In this document: positions 59,346-64,000 of the stretch, in pieces | Position numbering within the stretch: position 1 is the stretch's first letter | Layout: every line of letters begins with the position of its first letter | Assembly: GCA_041687435.1 (NCBI GenBank) | Contig: JAWLBX010000002.1 | Coordinates: 62,001-126,000 of the forward strand | Length of the DNA: 64,000 nt | Direction of reading: 5' to 3' | Source: JACKII01 sp041687435 | GTDB lineage: Bacteria; Pseudomonadota; Alphaproteobacteria; Bin95 | Made by a program: the position numbers and the translations under genes | Notes under the pieces: model-generated | Told to the model about the DNA's origin: nothing | Database searches by the model: none | What the model saw: only the letters and a program-made list of their open reading frames with translations

Positions 59346-59819
59346 ATGTCCGCCGCTCCGCACCCCTCCCCGCTATTTGCTGGCCACCCGATGCTGGAGG
59401 CCATGGCAGAGGCACGGCGCGCGTTTGCAGCAGGCGAGGTGCCGGTGGGGGCGGTGATGGTGCAGCGCGGTGCGGTGCTGGCCCGCGCTCACAACAGAGT
59501 CGAGACCGACCGCGACCCGACGGCCCATGCCGAAATCCTGGCCATTCGCGCGGCGGCAAAAGCACTCGGGACGCCCCGTCTAGTGGATTGCGACCTCTAT
59601 GTCACGCTGGAGCCCTGCGCCATGTGCGCCCAGGCATTGAGCCTGGCCCGTATCCGCCGGCTGTACTTCGCCGCCTACGATCCCAAGGGCGGCGGCGTCG
59701 AACACGGCGCCCGAGTGTTCGCGCGCGAAACCTGCCATCACCGCCCGGAAGTCTATGGCGGCGTCGGCGAGGTCGAAGCGGCGGCGCTGCTGCGCCGGTT
59801 CTTCGAGGAGCGGCGGTAG
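59346..59819 (+). CDS. tadA: tRNA-specific adenosine deaminase
   Basis: 157 aa zinc deaminase that converts A34 to inosine in tRNA-Arg. Zinc ligands and catalytic Glu are H61-A-E63 (TAHAEILAIR) and C91-x2-C94 (EPCAMCAQAL). EVPVGAVMV and HNRVE are family blocks. The rluB/tadA divergent layout is common in Alphaproteobacteria. The Met at residue 16 or 20 could also be the start. Confidence 0.95.
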   Translation: MSAAPHPSPLFAGHPMLEAMAEARRAFAAGEVPVGAVMVQRGAVLARAHNRVETDRDPTAHAEILAIRAAAKALGTPRLVDCDLYVTLEPCAMCAQALSLARIRRLYFAAYDPKGGGVEHGARVFARETCHHRPEVYGGVGEVEAAALLRRFFEERR

Positions 59820-59892
59820 ATGGCCTGTCTTGATTAGCGCCGCCAGATCGTATTACCTGCTCCACTATCGTCTCTTTCCAAACAGTGACGCA

Positions 59893-60378
59893 ATGACTGG
59901 CACACCAAGACTGAATCAATGGCGCAGGGATTCCGGTCGCGCCATCTGGGAAAAACAGGTGGAGACCATCGGCGTCCTCCAACGCGGCGTATTCGATGTC
60001 GCAATGTTGGCAATGAAAAGCCTGCTGGTCTTTAACGGCGGCTCGGTCATCGCGCTGCTAACCTTTTTCGGCAACTTCATCGCGCACAACCCGGACCGCA
60101 GTTCCAGCATTGCCGCATTGGGCGATTCGATCCTGTTTTACGTGATCGGCGCGGCGCTGGCGCTGTTCAGCATCATGCTGACCTACGTGACGTTGGAAGT
60201 GATCCTGCGCGTCCGGGTGAAAAAATTGCTGATCGAGAAGGCGCCGATGACAGTTTTCGGCAGCAGGCCCGGCCACGTTATGCGGGTACTTGCTGCGCTG
60301 TCGGGATTGAGCAGCTTCGGGTTATTCGTGGCGGGGTCGCTTACCGCAGCCGATGCACTCATCGTGCTGGCAAAGTAA
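59893..60378 (+). CDS. Hypothetical membrane protein
   Basis: 161 aa. Three hydrophobic helices (about residues 44-62, 79-99 and 131-155) follow a soluble N-terminus (QWRRDSGRAIWEKQVETIGVLQRG). A basic loop (RVRVKKLLIEK) lies between helices 2 and 3. I do not recognise the family. The ATG at 59893 is the best start; an upstream extension would overlap tadA in another frame. No clear Shine-Dalgarno. Confidence 0.6.
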   Translation: MTGTPRLNQWRRDSGRAIWEKQVETIGVLQRGVFDVAMLAMKSLLVFNGGSVIALLTFFGNFIAHNPDRSSSIAALGDSILFYVIGAALALFSIMLTYVTLEVILRVRVKKLLIEKAPMTVFGSRPGHVMRVLAALSGLSSFGLFVAGSLTAADALIVLAK

Positions 60379-60511
60379 AAAAGTCCAGAACGATGGCGGC
60401 GGCGGAGAGTGTCTTGATGAACAGGGATCGAGAGCGCATATCTCGCCAGCCGCAGCGATGGCCCGAATTCGGCCCTGTCGTCTTTAAGCGGTGCGTTGAG
60501 GTTCGCTCCCC

Positions 60512-61465
60512 ATGTATCTTTTGGAAATAGCCCTAGGGCTTGCCGGATTGATTGCCGGCGGCGAGCTGCTGGTGCGCGGTGCCGTAGCGGCGGCGAACCG
60601 GTTCGGCGTCTCGCCGTTGCTGATCGGCCTGACTCTGGTCGGATTCGGCACGTCCTCGCCGGAACTTGTCACAAGCCTGGAAGCCGCCCTGGCGGGGTCG
60701 CCGGGCATCGCTATCGGCAATGTCGTCGGCAGCAATATCGCCAATATCCTGCTGATTCTGGGGTTGGCCGCTGCGGTCGCGCCGATTGCCGTTGCACCGA
60801 AGGCATTCCGCAGGGATGGCGCAGTGCTGGCGCTGGTTTCGATCGCGGCGGTCGCTGTCCTATTGGGTGGCAGGATCGACTGGCTAACCGGACTGGCGGC
60901 AGTGGCCGCGTTGGCCGTCTATGTAGTCCGGACCTATGTTGCAGAACGACGTCACCATACTGCCGCAGCCGCCGTCTACGAAGCGGAAGCCGAGAGCCTG
61001 CCGGCCCCGCGGATCCGTCTGTCGGTGGCCTTGGGTCTGGTAACCGGCGGACTGGTGCTGACGGTGTTCGCCGCCCGGTTCCTGGTTTCCGGCTCGGTCA
61101 CGCTGGCGACGGCGCTGGACGTTCCGGATACGGTGATCGGCCTGACCATTGTCGCGGTCGGCACCTCCATGCCCGAACTGGTCACCTCGATCCTGGCGGC
61201 GCGCAGAGGGAACAGCGATGTGGCCCTGGGCAATATCGTCGGCAGCAACATCTTCAACCTACTGGGCATTCTGGGCGTAACCGCCATGGTGCAACCGCTG
61301 GCCGTGCCGGCGGCAATCCTCGCGCTGGATGCCTGGGTCATGCTGGCGGCCACCGCCGTTCTGCTGGCGGTTGCGGTCTCCGGCTGGCAGATCTCGCGGC
61401 TGGAGGGTTCGGCGATGATCGCAGCCTATGCGGCCTACACGGCGTGGCTGATCGTGCAGGTATGA
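60512..61465 (+). CDS. Ca2+/Na+ antiporter, CaCA family (YrbG-like)
   Basis: 317 aa inner-membrane cation/Na+ (or H+) exchanger with about ten helices. The two inverted alpha repeats are clear: GFGTSSPELVTSLEA ... GNVVGSNIANILLILG (about residues 45-85) and AVGTSMPELVTSILA ... GNIVGSNIFNLLGILG (about 210-260). The Glu in each SPEL/MPEL motif binds the cation. A cytoplasmic loop separates the halves. It may contribute to calcium export. Confidence 0.93.
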   Translation: MYLLEIALGLAGLIAGGELLVRGAVAAANRFGVSPLLIGLTLVGFGTSSPELVTSLEAALAGSPGIAIGNVVGSNIANILLILGLAAAVAPIAVAPKAFRRDGAVLALVSIAAVAVLLGGRIDWLTGLAAVAALAVYVVRTYVAERRHHTAAAAVYEAEAESLPAPRIRLSVALGLVTGGLVLTVFAARFLVSGSVTLATALDVPDTVIGLTIVAVGTSMPELVTSILAARRGNSDVALGNIVGSNIFNLLGILGVTAMVQPLAVPAAILALDAWVMLAATAVLLAVAVSGWQISRLEGSAMIAAYAAYTAWLIVQV

Positions 61466-61561
61466 GGAGTGGAACGCCGGCGGCTTTCCCGATTGCCGGC
61501 ATTGCCCGCCTCTGATTGAATACCGGTTCACGCCACCGCTCCCGCGCCGAGGATCACCCCG

Positions 61562-62941
61562 ATGAACGACAGCACGCCCGCTTTATCGAACGAGGCGGCC
61601 CTGAAAGAGTCCGCGATTGAACACCTGTTCATGCACAGCTCACCCTACCGCGCCATGGCAAACGATGCCGGCAAGCGCGTGCTGGTGCAGGGTGACGGCA
61701 TCTGGGTGACGGATATCGACGGCAACCGTTTCATCGACGCCATGGCCGGCCTTTGGCTGGTCAATGTCGGCCACGGCCGCAAGGAGATCGGCGAGGCGAT
61801 CGCCAAACAGGCGGGGCAGCTCGCCTATGCCAGTTCCACCACGGCCACCACCATTCCGGCCATCCAACTGGCAGAAAGGCTGGCGGCCATCACGCCGGGC
61901 GACCAGAACACCGTGTTTTTCACCTCCGGCGGTTCGGAATCGGTGGAAAGCGCGCTGAAGATTGCGCGGCAATATCATTACCACCGGGGCGAGCCGAAAC
62001 GGCAGAAGATCATCGGGCGGCGCGGCAGCTATCACGGCGGCACCTATGCCGCCATGAGCGTGAGCGGCACACGGCCGGTGACGGACCCCTATCATTCGCC
62101 CTTCATGACCGGCGTGCTGCACGCCTCGCCGCCCTATTGCTACCGCTGCGATTTCCGCCAGACCTTCCCCGGCTGCGATCTGCTCTGCGCCGACCAGATC
62201 GGCCAGATGATCGAGTACGAAAACCCGCAGACCGTCGCCGCCGTCATCGCCGAGCCTATCAGCGCTTCCAACGGCATCGTCGTGCCGCCGGATGGCTATT
62301 GGCAGCGCGTGCGCGAGATCTGCGACAAGCATGGCGTGCTGCTGATCACGGACGAGGTCATCAACGGCTTCGGCCGCACGGGCAAGATGTTTGCCAGCGA
62401 GCATTGGGGACTGGTCGGCGATATGATGACCATGGCCAAGGGGCTGACCAGCGGCTACGTGCCGATGGGCGGCGTCATGTGCCGGCCGCATGTGGTGGAA
62501 GCGTTCGAGGGCGGCAACAGCCTGTCGCACCTGCTGACCTATGGCGGCCACCCGGTCGCTGCCGCCGCAGCCCTCGCCAACCTGGACATTATCGAGCGCG
62601 AAGGGCTGGTGGATAACGCGGCGAAGATGGGGGCGCTGCTGCTGGAAGGGCTGAACGGCCTGAAAGACAAGCATCCCTGCATCGGCGACGTGCGCGGGCT
62701 GGGGCTGATTGCCGGCGTAGAGGTGGTGAAGGACCGGTCGACCAAGGCGAAATTCGCCGAAAACGGCCCGGAATTGAAGGCGATGAACCAGGGATTGGCC
62801 AAGCGCGGCCTGATCACCCGGGCCGGCACGGTCCTCAACCTCTGCCCGCCGCTCTGCATCAATGCGGACGAGGTGCAGCAGATCGTCGATATCGTCGATG
62901 GCGCGCTCGGCGACCTGGAACAGGCCGCCGGCACGGCCTGA
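61562..62941 (+). CDS. Class III (omega-type) PLP aminotransferase
   Basis: 459 aa. The PLP-binding Lys is K293 in MTMAKGLTSGYVPMGG. The phosphate loop is FTSGGSESVESALKIAR and the cofactor Asp is in LLITDEVINGFGRTG. HSSPYRAMANDAG and the metal-like RCDFRQTFPGCDLLCAD block occur in taurine/beta-alanine-pyruvate-type omega-aminotransferases. It transfers amino groups from omega-amino acids or amines to 2-oxo acids. It is convergent with a TauD-type oxygenase after 3 bases. Confidence 0.92.
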   Translation: MNDSTPALSNEAALKESAIEHLFMHSSPYRAMANDAGKRVLVQGDGIWVTDIDGNRFIDAMAGLWLVNVGHGRKEIGEAIAKQAGQLAYASSTTATTIPAIQLAERLAAITPGDQNTVFFTSGGSESVESALKIARQYHYHRGEPKRQKIIGRRGSYHGGTYAAMSVSGTRPVTDPYHSPFMTGVLHASPPYCYRCDFRQTFPGCDLLCADQIGQMIEYENPQTVAAVIAEPISASNGIVVPPDGYWQRVREICDKHGVLLITDEVINGFGRTGKMFASEHWGLVGDMMTMAKGLTSGYVPMGGVMCRPHVVEAFEGGNSLSHLLTYGGHPVAAAAALANLDIIEREGLVDNAAKMGALLLEGLNGLKDKHPCIGDVRGLGLIAGVEVVKDRSTKAKFAENGPELKAMNQGLAKRGLITRAGTVLNLCPPLCINADEVQQIVDIVDGALGDLEQAAGTA

Positions 62942-62944
62942 GCC

Positions 62945-63964
62945 TCACCCGGCAGCGCTGGCGGCTATGCCCTGGCGGGCACCGGTGTTGTAGCGGTTGG
63001 CGAAGGCATCGGCCAGCGGGCGGCCGGCGCGCAGGTTGACCCACAGCCGCAGCAGCAGCCGCTTGTGCTCCGCCGTATCGCGGAAGGCGCTGCGCATGTG
63101 GATGGTGGCGTGATTGTTCAGCAATTGCAGGTCGCCCGGCTCCAGCCGCATATCCAAACGCAGGCGTGGGTCGGCCGCCAGTTGCTCGACCATCGCCACC
63201 GCCTCCTCGGCCTTGCCGGCCAGCGGCGCACCCTGTTTTTCCGCGCCGGTGCGGATGGCGCGGGCATTGAAGCGGCAGGACAGCCGCCCGGCGTAATAGC
63301 TGAACACCGGCACCTTGTTCTGCGTGACCTCGTTCGGATCGCCGGAAACGCCCTCGCCGCGCACGTCGTACTGGAAGCCCTGCCACAACGGCTCCAGCAG
63401 GTCGGGCCGGTTGGTCAGGATCTCGTTGAAGATGGTCATGGCGGAGGTAAAGCTGGAAAGCCCGCCTTCCGCCGCCTGCCGCACGCACAAAAGCCCGACC
63501 AGATCGGCGGAATCGTTGTGCGGGTGCAGGCCGGCATTGGTGCGGTAGCCGCGGGCGTTTCTGGCGGCGAAGTCCGCGCCGGTGTCCTCCACCCGCGCCA
63601 GCAGCTCCCCTTTCGCATTTTGGGAGATCATCTGGCCCAGATGCGTGCCGATGCCCCAGTAGAGAGTGTGCAAGGTCGGCTCGTCGTAGCGGTCAACGGG
63701 CAGGCCTTTCAGCAGGGCAAAGCCGCGGCCGTCCTCCAACTCGTCCACCAGCGCGGCCAGCTTCGGCCCCAGGGTCGGCAGGGCGAAATCCTCCCGGCTA
63801 ACCGCCAAGGGCGCCAGCCCGCGTGAGAGGACCGCGGCGGCGGCCTCTTCCAGTTCCGCAATTTCCGTTGCGGACAGGCGGATGACCCAGTCGTCCGACT
63901 GCATCATTGCCGGCCCATACCAAGTGGAGGCGTCAGCGATGGGGGTGGTCAGCCGCTCGCTCAT
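62945..63964 (-). CDS. TauD/TfdA-family Fe(II)/2-oxoglutarate oxygenase
   Basis: 339 aa. Iron ligands H149-x-D151 in GLHPHNDSADLVGLLC; the distal His is in LLNNHATIHMRSAF with Arg in KRLLLRLWVNL. Length and the motif GFALLKGLPVDRYDE resemble TauD-like proteins of the gamma-butyrobetaine/clavaminate-type branch, with an N-terminal extension relative to TauD. It lies back to back (stops 3 bases apart) with the aminotransferase; both could act on an omega-amino acid or related compound, but that is an inference. Confidence 0.9.
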   Translation of the reverse strand: MSERLTTPIADASTWYGPAMMQSDDWVIRLSATEIAELEEAAAAVLSRGLAPLAVSREDFALPTLGPKLAALVDELEDGRGFALLKGLPVDRYDEPTLHTLYWGIGTHLGQMISQNAKGELLARVEDTGADFAARNARGYRTNAGLHPHNDSADLVGLLCVRQAAEGGLSSFTSAMTIFNEILTNRPDLLEPLWQGFQYDVRGEGVSGDPNEVTQNKVPVFSYYAGRLSCRFNARAIRTGAEKQGAPLAGKAEEAVAMVEQLAADPRLRLDMRLEPGDLQLLNNHATIHMRSAFRDTAEHKRLLLRLWVNLRAGRPLADAFANRYNTGARQGIAASAAG

Positions 63965-64000
63965 GCCAGTCTCGCTCCTATTCTGCCGGAACCGCTGCCG

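Overview
The window is a GC-rich chromosomal segment from an alphaproteobacterium, probably Rhodospirillales-like. The lineage call is an inference from gene content. It rests on the cluster ubiquinol-cytochrome c chaperone / YceD / plsX / fabH / ihfA / MerR, a RegB-RegA (PrrBA/ActSR) redox two-component pair, an RNase E with an acidic insert in the S1 region and a C-terminal GWW motif, and the divergent rluB/tadA pair. No phage, transposase, integrase, CRISPR array or rRNA is visible. Most of the window is core chromosome mixed with small catabolic modules.

Layout. 1-5.6 kb: the 3' end of hppA (proton-pumping pyrophosphatase), tRNA-Pro, a leftward operon for fatty-acid/phospholipid initiation and IHF-alpha, and the divergent outer-membrane assembly gene bamE. 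5.6-14.7 kb: an acyl-CoA dehydrogenase, a hydantoinase/oxoprolinase pair (hyuA, hyuB), a copper-type TonB receptor with a small CxxC companion, and a second acyl-CoA dehydrogenase. 14.8-22.9 kb: tRNA-Glu, PBP1A and an AMIN-type amidase facing rne across a 581-base leader, then aat. 22.9-33.6 kb: a phytanoyl-CoA-dioxygenase-like enzyme, two EamA exporters, a ThDP enzyme, hspQ, a CoA-transferase with an orphan TRAP binding protein, an SDR, a flavin reductase, PhoH and a sulfurtransferase. 33.8-41.5 kb: a small anchored protein, a zinc-ribbon metallopeptidase, an LLM monooxygenase, an acyl-CoA ligase, a candidate small RNA, a histidine phosphatase, a Rieske oxygenase and YgfZ. 41.6-48.3 kb: glycosyltransferase, asparagine synthetase, a PagL-like lipid A deacylase with a prolyl iminopeptidase, an SNase-like protein and an M48 lipoprotein protease (mostly envelope-related). 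48.3-64 kb: msrB with a TauD-type dioxygenase, a hydrolase/LLM pair, a metallophosphoesterase, regA-regB, a SYLF protein fused in frame to the tail of a lost ABC permease, a FAD monooxygenase with a thiolase, rluB/tadA, a Ca2+/Na+ antiporter, a class III aminotransferase and another TauD-like oxygenase.

The most interesting non-coding signals are: (i) a near-consensus TGTGA-N6-TCACA palindrome placed as a class II activator site, followed by a structured ~105-base stretch ending in a strong terminator (38743-38897), read here as a candidate small RNA; (ii) a hairpin that buries the aat ribosome-binding site; (iii) paired terminator-like hairpins in the phoH leader; (iv) an exact 20-bp tandem duplication just upstream of regB, next to the ABC-permease remnant; (v) a structured leader ahead of the copper receptor. 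I found no multi-gene defence or otherwise clearly novel protein system.
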